Assembly (NCBI RefSeq): GCF_025377685.1
Contig: NZ_JACEHK010000008.1
Span: 268,470 to 332,469, forward strand
Length of the DNA stretch: 64,000 bases
Direction: 5' to 3'
Source of the DNA: Anaerobacillus sp. CMMVII
GTDB taxonomy: Bacteria; Bacillota; Bacilli; Bacillales; Anaerobacillaceae
How positions within the stretch are numbered: position 1 is the first letter of the stretch; each line of letters starts with the position of its first letter. The notes below the pieces were generated by a model. It was not told the DNA's origin. It did no database searches and saw only the letters and a list, made by a program, of their open reading frames with translations. Below, piece after piece: positions 1 through 8,563 of this stretch. The translations under genes and the position numbers were made by a program.

Positions 1-109
1 ATAATATGATGTCCCCAAGGAGAACATTTTATTATAAAATAATCAAATTTATCGTTAAGAATGAAAAGCAGAATATATTCTCTAAAAAAGAAAAAACGAG
101 GTTACATAA

Positions 110-1548
110 ATGAATAATTTTAACAGTTTACCATTGAGTCAAGAAATCAAAAAGGCACTCACGAGCTTAAATTATACAAAACCAACAGAGGTACAGGCCA
201 AAGTCGTGCCTACAGCACTTCAAAAAAAGGATCTTGTAGTTAAATCTCAAACAGGAAGTGGGAAAACAGCCTCTTTCGGGATTCCTATTTGTGAATTAGT
301 GGAGTGGGAAGAAAACAAACCACAAGCACTGATATTAACTCCTACTAGAGAACTTGCTGTCCAAGTGAAACAAGACCTTACCAACATCGGTAGATTTAAG
401 CGTATTAAGGCAACCGCAGTTTACGGGAAATCTCCTTTTGAGAAACAAAAATTGGAACTAAAGCAAAAATCCCATGTGGTCGTTGGCACCCCTGGGCGTG
501 TTCTTGACCATATTCGTAAAGGAACACTTAAATTAGACAAAGTAAAATATTTGGTAATCGATGAAGCAGATGAGATGCTCAACATGGGCTTCATTGACCA
601 AGTGGAAGCGATTATCAAAGAAGTGCCAAAAATAGAGTAACAATGCTTTTTTCAGCAACCTTACCTGAGGATGTAGCGAATTTAAGTATTAAGTATATGA
701 AAAATCCGATACAAGTTGAGATACAAGCTACTGGTATTACAACAGATAAAATTGAGCACTTTGTAATCGAAGTTACGGAAGAGAAGAAATTTGACCTATT
801 AAGGGATGTATCTATTGTTGAAAACCCTGATAGCTGTATCATTTTCTGCCGCACCCAAGAACAAGTAGAAGATCTGATTGAACACTTAAATGACTACAAC
901 TATCCTTGTGATAAACTTCATGGTGGGATGTACCAGGATGATCGTTTTGCGGTCATGAACGATTTTAAAAAAGGAAAGTTTATTTATTTAGTCGCGACTG
1001 ATGTAGCTGCAAGGGGAATTGACATTGAGAATATCACTCATGTCATTAACTATGACATACCTTTAGAAAAGGAAAGCTATGTTCACCGTACAGGCAGAAC
1101 TGGAAGAGCAGGTAAGACAGGTAAAGCATTTACATTTGTCACTCCTTATGATGGCAGGCGCTTAGCTGAAATAGAAGAGTATATCGGCTTTACCATTCAG
1201 AAAATCGATCCTCCAACAGCAGATGCAGTTATCCAAGGGAGACCATCATTTTTATCAAAAGTCAAATCCCGTCCGACAATTAAAAAAGATAAAAGTGAGC
1301 AACTAAATAAAGAAATTACGAAGCTATACTTCAACGGTGGTAAGAAAAAGAAGCTAAGGGCTGTAGATTTCGTTGGAACAATTGCAAACTTACCAGGTCT
1401 AACTGCGAATGACATTGGGATTATTGAGATTCAAGATAATGTCACCTATGTAGATATCTTAAATGGCAAAGGTCCACAAGTCATCAAAGAAATGAAAACA
1501 ACAACAATCAAAGGCAAGCAGCTAAAAGTCCATAAAGCAAATAAATAA
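110..1548 (+). CDS. dbpA: DEAD-box RNA helicase, DbpA/YxiN type (one-base frameshift)
   Basis: ATP-dependent RNA helicase of the DbpA/YxiN type, a family that acts on 23S rRNA during large-subunit assembly. The N-terminal part shows Walker A (QTGSGKT, residues 47-53), PTREL (78-82) and the DEAD box (151-154). The second part starts at the SAT motif (FSATLP) and carries TGRTGRAG and a C-terminal domain of about 70 residues that looks like the DbpA RNA-binding domain, which separates it from other DEAD-box helicases. The frame breaks at the A-run 628-632: five A are present, and six would join the parts as [15 protein letters not shown] sequencing error is likelier than a true pseudogene. Start ATG 110 follows an ACGAGG-like ribosome site. 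Confidence 0.9.
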
Positions 1549-1575
1549 ATACATTGATTGGTGCCTGACAACAAA

Positions 1576-1652
1576 GAAAGTTCACTTTCACCATCATAGG
1601 TGTACGTATATTTATCTCACTACCTAATTCCGATAAAAGAAAGTGAACTTTC
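1576..1652. repeat. Inverted repeat GAAAGTTCACTTTC / GAAAGTGAACTTTC
   Basis: Two 14-base arms, at 1576-1589 and 1639-1652, are exact reverse complements separated by 49 bases, so the region can fold into a hairpin between dbpA and plsC. The same arms recur at 48767-48991 and 54280-54352, marking a dispersed repeat family. Confidence 0.8.
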
Positions 1653-1740
1653 GAAAGGTTAACTCTTTACAGAGAAGATAATTAAAAAGAACAAAATAGA
1701 GAAAAGTCCGTATTGGATGGACAGTTTAGGAGGAGAAAGA

Positions 1741-2316
1741 ATGATTTATCATTTCATACGTTTTGTTGTTGGGTTGGCGGTACGTGTTCGGTTTCGCCTT
1801 TCAATAAAGGGGAAGGAAAACATTCCGACAGGTGGCGTGATTATCGCGATGAACCATCAGGATAACTGGGATTCGTTATTAGTCGGAACAAATACACCTG
1901 GGAAACTCTATATTATGGCTAAGGAAAGTTTATTTAAAAATAAATTATTAGCGTGGGTCATTTCGGAAATGGGTGCCTTTCCGATTAATCGAGAAAAAGC
2001 TGATATAAAATCGCTGAAGCACTCACTGAAATTATTAAGAGAAGGGAAGATCTTTTCCTTATTTATTGAGGGATCACGTAGTAAGACTGGAGAAATGCAA
2101 GAACCCAAAAAAGGAGTCGGCTTTATCGTAGCGAAAAGTGGGGCGCCTGTCGTTCCTACTTATATTTACGGGACGACAAATAAAAAATGGTTCGGTGAAG
2201 CAGGAGTGATATTCGGAAAACCGCTTTCCTTTGGAGAAGAAACTGACTATGAGAAAATCTCAAATCGGATTGCGGAAGAGATAACAAAGCTTCGAGTTGA
2301 ACACATCAATAAATAA
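1741..2316 (+). CDS. plsC: 1-acyl-sn-glycerol-3-phosphate acyltransferase family protein
   Basis: Membrane-associated acyltransferase that by family transfers an acyl chain to lysophosphatidic acid in phospholipid synthesis. The catalytic HX4D motif is NHQDNWD (H39, D44), the substrate motif FIEGSRS lies at residues 108-114, and a VVPTYIYG block matches motif IV. Its 191 residues fit the short bacterial PlsC group. ATG 1741 is chosen because TTAGGAGG lies just upstream; an in-frame codon at 1717 lacks such a site. A PlsC paralogue acting on another lysolipid cannot be excluded. Confidence 0.88.
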   Translation: MIYHFIRFVVGLAVRVRFRLSIKGKENIPTGGVIIAMNHQDNWDSLLVGTNTPGKLYIMAKESLFKNKLLAWVISEMGAFPINREKADIKSLKHSLKLLREGKIFSLFIEGSRSKTGEMQEPKKGVGFIVAKSGAPVVPTYIYGTTNKKWFGEAGVIFGKPLSFGEETDYEKISNRIAEEITKLRVEHINK

Positions 2317-2347
2317 AATTTCGCTTCACCAAAGTAAAAAGAAAAAC

Positions 2348-2376
2348 TTGTTATATTTTCCATTATATGCTACAAT
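2348..2376 (+). promoter_or_regulatory. SigA-type promoter of the rsgA leader
   Basis: TTGTTA (2348-2353), a 17-base spacer and TACAAT (2371-2376) form a good vegetative promoter. Transcription would start near 2383, giving an untranslated leader of about 250 bases before rsgA. Confidence 0.65.
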
Positions 2377-2406
2377 CGATGTATCTTATTAGAAAGCGAG
2401 GGATGT

Positions 2407-2478
2407 ATGATGAACACAATGAAAATGACGTTAGTACCAATTGTAAATAATACACAGCCCTCAAGTGAAGCTTTTTAA
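2407..2478 (+). CDS. 23-residue leader peptide of the rsgA attenuator
   Basis: A short open frame starts with tandem ATG codons at 2407 after a GAGGG ribosome site and ends at 2478 with PSSEAF. It sits between a good promoter and two terminator-like hairpins. The bases 2452-2460 inside it (ACACAGCCC) are complementary to 2516-2524, which overlap the first terminator stem. This is the layout of ribosome-mediated attenuation, where stalling or slow reading of the peptide changes the downstream folding. Translation is inferred from position and ribosome site only. The peptide matches no leader I recognise. Confidence 0.5.
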   Translation: MMNTMKMTLVPIVNNTQPSSEAF

Positions 2479-2583
2479 TTTGTCGTTCTCCATATGGATA
2501 CGTACATTTCACCATGGGCTGTGTTATCAGGCCATGGTTTTTAGTTACGAAAAAGGGCCTAGAAATAGGTCCTTTTATTTTTT
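2452..2583 (+). promoter_or_regulatory. Candidate transcription attenuator upstream of rsgA
   Basis: Three stems can be read. Arm 2452-2460 pairs with 2516-2524 (9 bp). Arm ACCATGG 2511-2517 pairs with CCATGGT 2532-2538 and is followed by a T-run to 2542, a terminator. These two share bases 2516-2517, so they compete. A second terminator pairs 2551-2561 with 2566-2576 around a GAAA tetraloop and ends in a T-rich tail. The next gene is the RsgA-type GTPase at 2632. The trigger is unknown; translation stress is a reasonable guess from the ribosome-related target. Confidence 0.55.
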
Positions 2584-2631
2584 GCCATTTTGCGGTGAAT
2601 AATAAACATTATCCAATTGGAGGAATAAAAG

Positions 2632-3681
2632 TTGAATTTACATGAATTAGGTTGGAATGAAGAATTAGAAAAAGAGTTTAAACAATATGAAAAAGAAGGC
2701 TTAACCGTAGGTCGAATAGCCTTAGAACATAAAAAAATGTACCGGATCTTTGCTGAAGCGGGAGAACTACTAGGTGAAGTATCAGGGAAATTCCGGTTTC
2801 ATGTAAGTGGAAGGGAAGAGTTCCCTTCTGTAGGGGATTGGGTTGCTATTGCAGCCAGACCAGAAGAGGGCAGAGCAACAATCCATGCTGTTTTACCTAG
2901 GTTTAGTAAATTTTCAAGAAAAATAGCTGGGAAAACAACTGAAGAACAAATCGTCGCGACGAACGTTAATACGGTCTTTTTAGTAACTGCCTTAAATAAT
3001 GATTTTAATCTTCGAAGAATTGAAAGATATTTGATTATGGCATGGGAAAGTGGTGCAACACCAGTAATTGTCTTATCAAAGGCTGACCTCTGTCATGATA
3101 TTGAAGCAAAGCTTGCGGAAGTTGAATCTGTTGCTTTCGGTGTTCCAACGTATGTCATTAGTACAAAAGAAGATTTTGGGCTAGAACCACTTCATAATTA
3201 TTTACAGGTAGGTCAAACCGTTGCTTTGCTAGGTTCTTCGGGTGCTGGCAAGTCAACCTTAACCAATTATTTACTTGGTCAGGACAAACAATTAGTTCAA
3301 GAAATTCGGGCAGATGATGATAAAGGAAAGCATACTACCACCTATCGAGAATTAGTCTTAATCCCAAACGGGGGACTGATTATTGATACTCCAGGGATGA
3401 GGGAACTGCAGCTATGGGAAGCGGAGGATGCCTCTGAACATGTCTTCAATGATATCCATGAGCTTGAGGAACAGTGTCGTTTTCGAGATTGCACACATGT
3501 CTCTGAACCTGGTTGTGCAGTGAAAAATGCAATTGCTGAAGGTTCTTTAGCACAAGCTAGGTTTGATAGTTTTCTGAAATTACAAAAAGAGCTTGCTTAT
3601 ATTGAACGAAAAGGCGATATTCGAGCGCAACTAGCTGAAAAAGCAAAGTGGAAGAAGATATCGAATTTCAATCGTAAGTAA
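2632..3681 (+). CDS. rsgA: Small ribosomal subunit-dependent GTPase A (RsgA/YjeQ family)
   Basis: Circularly permuted GTPase that by family binds the 30S subunit late in assembly. Order: N-terminal OB-like region (about 30-100), G4 SKAD (149-152), P-loop GSSGAGKST (201-209), G3 DTPG (252-255), then a zinc-knuckle with C282, C287, H289 and C295. Length 349 is longer than the approximately 300-residue housekeeping Bacillus RsgA (YloQ) and fits the second, paralogous group. TTG 2632 is chosen because it follows TTGGAGGAAT. It lies behind a leader peptide and two terminator hairpins, so it is probably conditionally expressed. The exact role of this paralogue is not established from sequence. Confidence 0.88.
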   Translation: MNLHELGWNEELEKEFKQYEKEGLTVGRIALEHKKMYRIFAEAGELLGEVSGKFRFHVSGREEFPSVGDWVAIAARPEEGRATIHAVLPRFSKFSRKIAGKTTEEQIVATNVNTVFLVTALNNDFNLRRIERYLIMAWESGATPVIVLSKADLCHDIEAKLAEVESVAFGVPTYVISTKEDFGLEPLHNYLQVGQTVALLGSSGAGKSTLTNYLLGQDKQLVQEIRADDDKGKHTTTYRELVLIPNGGLIIDTPGMRELQLWEAEDASEHVFNDIHELEEQCRFRDCTHVSEPGCAVKNAIAEGSLAQARFDSFLKLQKELAYIERKGDIRAQLAEKAKWKKISNFNRK

Positions 3682-3702
3682 TCAATTTTATAGGATATAA
3701 GC

Positions 3703-3731
3703 AAAGAGCTCTGAGAACTTCAGAGCTCTTT
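3703..3731 (+). terminator. Terminator after rsgA
   Basis: A 12-bp stem (AAAGAGCTCTGA 3703-3714 with 3720-3731) around a 5-base loop, ending in TTT and A/T-rich sequence. It can act in both directions between rsgA and the convergent mtnU. Confidence 0.75.
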
Positions 3732-3788
3732 AAAAATATATCTGGTGGAGATCTAATGATTTCTTATATAATAAAAATATTCTAATAA

Positions 3789-4565
3789 TTAATACAAATC
3801 GGTGCGCCGATCTGCAAAAATGGGGATTTGGCTACGAACTTGAGTGACTTTCTCTAAATCAAGATTTGCTGTTAATTGCATAGGTTCTTTACCTGCTTCA
3901 GCTACCACATTTCCCCATGGGTCAATGATCATCGAATTCCCTGCAAATTCATTGTTAGGATCGTGGCCGGTTCGGTTACAAGCAACGACGTAGCATTGAT
4001 TTTCGATTGCTCTACTTAGAAGAAGAGTACGCCAGTGCTCAACCCGAGCTAGTGGCCACTCAGCAACAACAAAGACGATTTCTGCGCCTTTTGTTGTGTG
4101 AGCACGAATCCATTCAGGGAAGCGAATGTCGTAGCAAACAACTCCAGAACTAGGAACGCCCTCAAGTTCGAAATGCCCCATCTTATTTCCGGCTTGTAAA
4201 TAAAGGTGTTCATCCATTAATTTGAATAAATGCACTTTGCTATACTCACCAACACAGTTACCTTGGCGATCAAAGATATACATAGTGTTGGTAACTCCGG
4301 TTGCCGATTTTTTTGCGACAGACCCACCGACAATGTTTACATGATGAGTTTTAGCGAGCTGCGACAAAAAATGCTTTGTGTAAGTACCATTGTCATCGGC
4401 AATTTCATCTAACCGTGGTAAATCATAACCAGTTGACCAGAGCTCCGGAAGCACAATGACATCAGGAGAATGGCTTATTGCTTTTGTTATTTCTTCCTTA
4501 ACCCGTTGTTGATTTTTAACTGGATTACCAAAATCAATGTCAATTTGAAGACAAGTCACGTTCAC
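3789..4565 (-). CDS. mtnU: Carbon-nitrogen hydrolase MtnU (omega-amidase, nitrilase superfamily)
   Basis: Cytosolic nitrilase-superfamily amidase, closely resembling Bacillus MtnU (YkrU). That family is assigned to deamidation of the keto acid made by transamination in methionine salvage. The Glu-Lys-Cys triad is visible: E41 in LPELW, K110 in EYSKVHLF and C144 in VVCYDIRFPEW. Length is about 258 residues, as for YkrU. GTG 4565 is chosen because GGGAGTG precedes it at good spacing; a TTG at 4580 overlaps that site. No S-box riboswitch is visible upstream, although methionine salvage genes often have one. The frame is intact. Confidence 0.85.
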   Translation of the reverse strand: MNVTCLQIDIDFGNPVKNQQRVKEEITKAISHSPDVIVLPELWSTGYDLPRLDEIADDNGTYTKHFLSQLAKTHHVNIVGGSVAKKSATGVTNTMYIFDRQGNCVGEYSKVHLFKLMDEHLYLQAGNKMGHFELEGVPSSGVVCYDIRFPEWIRAHTTKGAEIVFVVAEWPLARVEHWRTLLLSRAIENQCYVVACNRTGHDPNNEFAGNSMIIDPWGNVVAEAGKEPMQLTANLDLEKVTQVRSQIPIFADRRTDLY

Positions 4566-4753
4566 GAAAATCACTCCCAAGGTATCGTTGCTTTAACTTT
4601 ACCGACAGATGGATATTTTTTCAATAGTAGATTGTTTGTTTATAACTTAAGTGACCTAGTAGTGAACAAACATCTAAACATAATTTTAGAAGAATTCATC
4701 AGAATGGTATATTATGTGTATAAGTTTTCAAACAATAACTTTTGTGGTAGAGT

Positions 4754-4783
4754 GCGATTACTGAAATGAGGTAATCGCTTTTT
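4754..4783 (+). terminator. Hairpin with T-run upstream of the ECF sigma gene
   Basis: GCGATTAC (4754-4761) pairs with GTAATCGC (4771-4778), followed by five T. It reads as a plus-strand terminator, although no plus-strand gene precedes it, so it may insulate the sigma operon. The rest of 4581-4915 is A/T-rich and shows nothing else I can name. Confidence 0.6.
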
Positions 4784-4927
4784 ACTTGTTAAAAGCTAAT
4801 CGCAACAATTTATTAGAAAAGAGCGTTTAGAAAAGAGCCATTTATATTATTCTATTGAAATTATTTTTTTGTTTTTAAATCTTTTTCAAGAGTTCTCTCG
4901 TTACTATAGATAGAGGTGAAGATAAAC

Positions 4928-5497
4928 ATGCCAACAGATGAAGAATTAATTGAAGAGATTAAAAACGGAAGTCAAGCGGCAATGGAAGTGTTGGTCAAAA
5001 AACACTATAAGAATATATTTGCTTATATATATCGAAAGCTAGGAGATTATCATCTAGCCTATGATATGACTCAGGAAGTTTTTATTAAAATGATGAGATA
5101 CATATACGACTATAAGGGAGAAGGGAAATTTCCTCATTGGCTTTTAAAGATTGCAGTTAATCATTGTCGTGATTATTTTCGGAGTAGTGCCTACAAACAA
5201 AAAGGTGGAGAAAATGAACTGCTGCAACACCTAAAAGATGAAAAACAAAATGTTTGGGATTTACTTAGTAAAAAAATAGAAAGTGAAAAGGTCAAATTGG
5301 CTGTACAGCAATTACCAGAGTATCAAAAAGAAGCGATTGTACTGAAGTTTTTTCAAAATTTAAAGATCAAAGAAATTGCCGAAATTACGGATAGCAAGGA
5401 AGCGACCGTGAAGTCTCGCTTAAAGCAAGGGTTAGAAAAACTGAAGAAAATCTTGAAGGGGGGGACCGAGGATGGACAAATTCGACAACAAAAATAA
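4928..5497 (+). CDS. ECF-type RNA polymerase sigma factor
   Basis: Sigma-70 family regulator of the extracytoplasmic-function type. Region 2 shows a DMTQEVFIKMMRYI core motif and region 4 an HTH ending in KEATVKSRLKQGLEKLKK. It is about 189 residues long. ATG 4928 is chosen after GAGGTGA; GTG 4916 lies in that site. It overlaps the next gene by 26 bases and heads a four-gene operon with a membrane protein, an ABC ATPase and a permease, which suggests it controls or senses that transporter. No canonical ECF -35 element is visible upstream. Confidence 0.88.
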   Translation: MPTDEELIEEIKNGSQAAMEVLVKKHYKNIFAYIYRKLGDYHLAYDMTQEVFIKMMRYIYDYKGEGKFPHWLLKIAVNHCRDYFRSSAYKQKGGENELLQHLKDEKQNVWDLLSKKIESEKVKLAVQQLPEYQKEAIVLKFFQNLKIKEIAEITDSKEATVKSRLKQGLEKLKKILKGGTEDGQIRQQK

Positions 5498-6299
5498 CAG
5501 CAGTGAACTAATGGATGTTGTTGATCCGTTAGAATTAGCTGAGATTGAAAACGAGCTAAACCAATACCTCGTTAAATACCCAGATGAACAGAAGATTAAT
5601 ATGACAATTGACGCATTACGTCAATATGTTCCTGAAAAAAAGAAGGCTTCGATACATCTAATTGATCGTTTCCTTTCATTAATACAGCATTCTAAAAATG
5701 AGCTCTCACTGATCAGTAAGTTATACTGGCTTTCAAGTACGATCCTATTTATCTTAGGCTATTTCTTTGTAATTGAAAGTTCTTTTAACCCAATGATTAC
5801 GTTGATTATTTTGACTCCAATCCCGTTTATTCTTGGTTTAGTTGAGGTGTTTAAAGGGAGGGAATTGGGACTTTTGGAAATCGAAATGAGCTGCAAGTTT
5901 TCAGCCCATGAGATCATGCTTACACGATTGTTTTTAACGGGTGTATTTAATATTACTTTAAATACGATATTGACAATAGCCTTTTTACCTCTTATCGGTT
6001 CGGTTTATATGTGGGAGCTATTGTTAGTCTGGTTTACACCATTTACGATGTTTGCTGTTATTTCACTTTGGTTATCTATGAAATTTAGACGAACGGCTTT
6101 TATTACTACCGTGATATCTTTGTGGATTGTATTTAGTATCATGTTAATTTCTAAGACAGAAATTATCTTAAACATAAATATCGCTTTTTATCTACTGTTT
6201 ATGGGTGTTGGATTGTTTTTGTTGACGCTCCAGATCAAACAATTGATTAGTAAATATTCTTCGTATGAAGGGGTAGAGAACGTTGAAGTTAGTTATTGA
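5472..6299 (+). CDS. Six-TM membrane protein, possible anti-sigma partner
   Basis: 275 residues. About 85 soluble residues come first, then about six hydrophobic segments between residues 88 and 260. It overlaps the sigma gene upstream (26 bases) and the ABC ATPase downstream (17 bases), so the operon is translationally coupled. I do not recognise a named family. A membrane protein placed directly after an ECF sigma gene is often its anti-sigma factor, and the soluble N-terminus could bind sigma. It could instead be a second transporter subunit. Both roles are inference from position. Confidence 0.7.
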   Translation: MDKFDNKNNSSELMDVVDPLELAEIENELNQYLVKYPDEQKINMTIDALRQYVPEKKKASIHLIDRFLSLIQHSKNELSLISKLYWLSSTILFILGYFFVIESSFNPMITLIILTPIPFILGLVEVFKGRELGLLEIEMSCKFSAHEIMLTRLFLTGVFNITLNTILTIAFLPLIGSVYMWELLLVWFTPFTMFAVISLWLSMKFRRTAFITTVISLWIVFSIMLISKTEIILNINIAFYLLFMGVGLFLLTLQIKQLISKYSSYEGVENVEVSY

Positions 6300-7161
6300 A
6301 AATGTATCGAAGAAATTTAAAGATAAGTGGGCTGTTCAGCATTTTTCAGCGGAATTATCGGAGGGGGTTTATGCCCTTCTCGGACCTAATGGTTCAGGCA
6401 AGACTACATTAATGCGAATGTTGGCAGATATCTTAAAGCCCACGTCTGGTCGAATTCTCTTAAACGGCAGAGATATCTCATTTATGGGTGATGATTACCG
6501 TGATGTTTTGGGCTATTTACCGCAAGAATTTGGTTTGTATAAAAACTTTACAGCTGTACGCTTTTTATTATATTTTGCTTGTTTAAAGGGGTTAAATAAA
6601 ACGGACTCCATAAAAAAAGTAGCGGAAGTACTAGAATTAGTAAACTTAAAAAATGACCAAAAAAGAAAGATAGGTACTTTTTCTGGAGGAATGAAAAGGA
6701 GATTAGGAATCGCACAAGCGCTGCTGAATGATCCTAAAGTTCTTATTGTTGATGAACCCACAGCAGGGTTGGATCCACAAGAAAGAGTTCGTTTTAGAAA
6801 TCTAATTTCTGAGATTGCAGGAGATCGCATAGTCATTCTTTCAACTCATATTGTTTCAGATATCGAGTACATTGCCAAAGAAATCCTTTTAATGCGCCAA
6901 GGTGAATTATTAAAACGAAGTACTGCTCCAGCACTGCTAGAGCAAGTACATGGAAAGGTATGGAAGGCTAAAGTTACTCAAGAGAAATTAGCTACCATTC
7001 AAAGAGAATTCAAGGTAGGGAATATCCAGCGTAATGAGACAGGGATTGAAATTCGGATTGTGCATGATCTAAAGCCACTGGAAAATGCAGAGGAAGTGGC
7101 TCCAACGTTGGAAGATGTCTATTTATACTTTTTTGATATGGAGGTTACAGCGAGTGTATAA
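6283..7161 (+). CDS. ABC transporter ATP-binding protein
   Basis: ATPase subunit of an ABC exporter. Walker A GPNGSGKT (34-41), signature FSGGMKRR (133-140), Walker B VLIVDEP (153-159) and the switch histidine H189 (STHI) are all present, so it should be active. A C-terminal extension of about 80 residues follows the nucleotide-binding domain. The TTG start at 6283 lies inside the previous gene, and the end overlaps the permease by 8 bases. By layout it energises the permease at 7154. The substrate cannot be read; such sigma-linked exporters often deal with envelope stress or antimicrobial peptides. Confidence 0.93.
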   Translation: MKLVIENVSKKFKDKWAVQHFSAELSEGVYALLGPNGSGKTTLMRMLADILKPTSGRILLNGRDISFMGDDYRDVLGYLPQEFGLYKNFTAVRFLLYFACLKGLNKTDSIKKVAEVLELVNLKNDQKRKIGTFSGGMKRRLGIAQALLNDPKVLIVDEPTAGLDPQERVRFRNLISEIAGDRIVILSTHIVSDIEYIAKEILLMRQGELLKRSTAPALLEQVHGKVWKAKVTQEKLATIQREFKVGNIQRNETGIEIRIVHDLKPLENAEEVAPTLEDVYLYFFDMEVTASV

Positions 7162-8302
7162 ACATGAATGCTATAAAATTTTTACAAGAAAGAGTATTTA
7201 TGTTGTCTTTTTCCTTGTCATTCTCACCATGGTATATGCCGATATTCTACTCCCAGGTGATATGACCATGAAAGAGGAAGTCTATCTAGAACTTTCCGAG
7301 ACGTGGGGGGGACCGGTGACAGAGGAAAAAATAATGTTGGTGCGCGAACAAATGCGAGTATCTGATGGTGGCGGGCGAACCCTTACTTTTGAGGATCGAG
7401 CCGCTGGTGAAGTACACTATACGGTTGCTGTAGCGGGTATACATGCTGAGGCCTTACATGAACGGAAAGAAGCTCTTCAAGGAAAACTAGCTACCTTACA
7501 AGAGGCATCGTATGAATACAAAGAAGCCTCAAAGGAATTAACGATGCTAAATCAACTAGGCGAACCACATGGATTTTATCTAATCAGAGCTTGGCGTGGA
7601 ATGTTTGACTTTATTGAGCCGGCAGTCGGAAGTGTTTTCCTAGCAACGTTAATAATACTGGGTTTAACTCCGGTCTTTGCTGATGAATATAGTAAAAGAA
7701 CTGCTCATTTAATTTTGGCAACCAAACATGGGAAACGAAAAATCGTTACAACAAAGGTCATGGCAGCTTTAACTTATTTATTTGTTGTATTTAGCCTCTT
7801 ACATATTGTCAATCTATTACTCCAGGTGATTAAATTTGGAGGGATACAAGGGGGGCAGGGACCTATGCAGAACCTGCCAGGCGGTATGTTGTTCAATCAG
7901 AATTATGGACTTTCACCGTATGCTTTGGAAGTGTGGCAGTTTTACGCAGTTACTTTAACTTTTCAAATTTTTGCGGGAGTTGCCTTGGGGCTCTTAGTCC
8001 TGTTACTTTCGATTTTGACCAAAAATTCTATGATGACTTTCTTTATAAGTGGAGCTGTCCTAGCAATCCCAATGATGATCAAACAAGTCGGCTTTGAACA
8101 AGGAATTCTAAAATATATCACATATTTTAATTATTTAGAGATAATGATGGTAGTTGACTTGTTTGAACAGTTTAAAGCCTATCAAGTTTTGGGATATCCA
8201 ATTCTTTACCCTCATATGAGTCTAGCGATATTTAGTGTCATAACAATCATTGTGGTAGTTTTCATCTATCATCGTTTTAGGCATCAACAAGTAAATTTTT
8301 AA
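7154..8302 (+). CDS. ABC transporter permease
   Basis: Membrane subunit paired with the ATPase at 6283. About 382 residues: one transmembrane segment near the N-terminus, an outside region of about 130 charged residues, then about five membrane segments, the ABC-2-like layout. GTG 7154 is preferred because GGAGG sits 9 bases upstream and inside the ATPase gene; the open frame extends further upstream without a good site. Last gene of the sigma operon, closed by the terminator at 8319. Confidence 0.85.
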   Translation: MYKHECYKIFTRKSIYVVFFLVILTMVYADILLPGDMTMKEEVYLELSETWGGPVTEEKIMLVREQMRVSDGGGRTLTFEDRAAGEVHYTVAVAGIHAEALHERKEALQGKLATLQEASYEYKEASKELTMLNQLGEPHGFYLIRAWRGMFDFIEPAVGSVFLATLIILGLTPVFADEYSKRTAHLILATKHGKRKIVTTKVMAALTYLFVVFSLLHIVNLLLQVIKFGGIQGGQGPMQNLPGGMLFNQNYGLSPYALEVWQFYAVTLTFQIFAGVALGLLVLLLSILTKNSMMTFFISGAVLAIPMMIKQVGFEQGILKYITYFNYLEIMMVVDLFEQFKAYQVLGYPILYPHMSLAIFSVITIIVVVFIYHRFRHQQVNF

Positions 8303-8318
8303 GGTAGATAAAGTCGGT

Positions 8319-8345
8319 AAGGAGTCCAGTCTATTTGGACTCCTT
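8319..8345 (+). terminator. Terminator of the sigma/ABC operon
   Basis: AAGGAGTCCA (8319-8328) pairs with TGGACTCCTT (8336-8345) and runs into TTCTTA. Confidence 0.8.
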
Positions 8346-8500
8346 TCTTATTGGTCGTTTGTGAAAAGCCCACAGAAAAACCATATTATTTTCCTTTTAA
8401 CAACTTATAGCCAGAATTCTCCTTCCTCAAGCGCGTTAGCGGTAGGTGGGAGATGAATGGCTTTTTTTTTATTTGTTTTGGAAAAGAAAAAGCAAAAACA

Positions 8501-8550
8501 AAGACAACTAGACAAAGTTTTGATAAAATAAACCTTAGAACATACGTTCG
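8501..8550 (+). promoter_or_regulatory. tnpB promoter with LexA-type SOS box
   Basis: AAGACA (8501-8506), 17 bases, TAAAAT (8524-8529) make a plausible promoter. About 7 bases after the -10 lies AGAACATACGTTCG (8537-8550). It fits the Gram-positive LexA (DinR) consensus CGAACRNRYGTTYC except for the first and last bases. The box covers the expected transcription start and touches the ribosome site GAGGTGG, as expected for repression by LexA. Confidence 0.6.
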
Positions 8551-8563
8551 GAGGTGGCTTGAT

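Noticed and set aside
421..618. Minus-strand open frame inside dbpA
   Set aside because: Shadow of a conserved helicase frame; no ribosome site or family likeness.
620..650. Programmed frameshifting at the A-run of dbpA
   Set aside because: No stimulatory structure or upstream ribosome-like signal, and the same kind of break occurs in over 20 other genes, so error explains it better.
4581..4760. S-box (SAM) riboswitch for mtnU
   Set aside because: The conserved S-box core and terminator are not visible on the minus strand.
4470..4769. Plus-strand frame opposite the start of mtnU
   Set aside because: Antisense to a well-supported gene; no ribosome site and odd composition.
4850..4928. ECF promoter before the first sigma gene
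   Set aside because: A CGTTAC is present near 4898 but no AAC-type -35 at 15-17 bases upstream.
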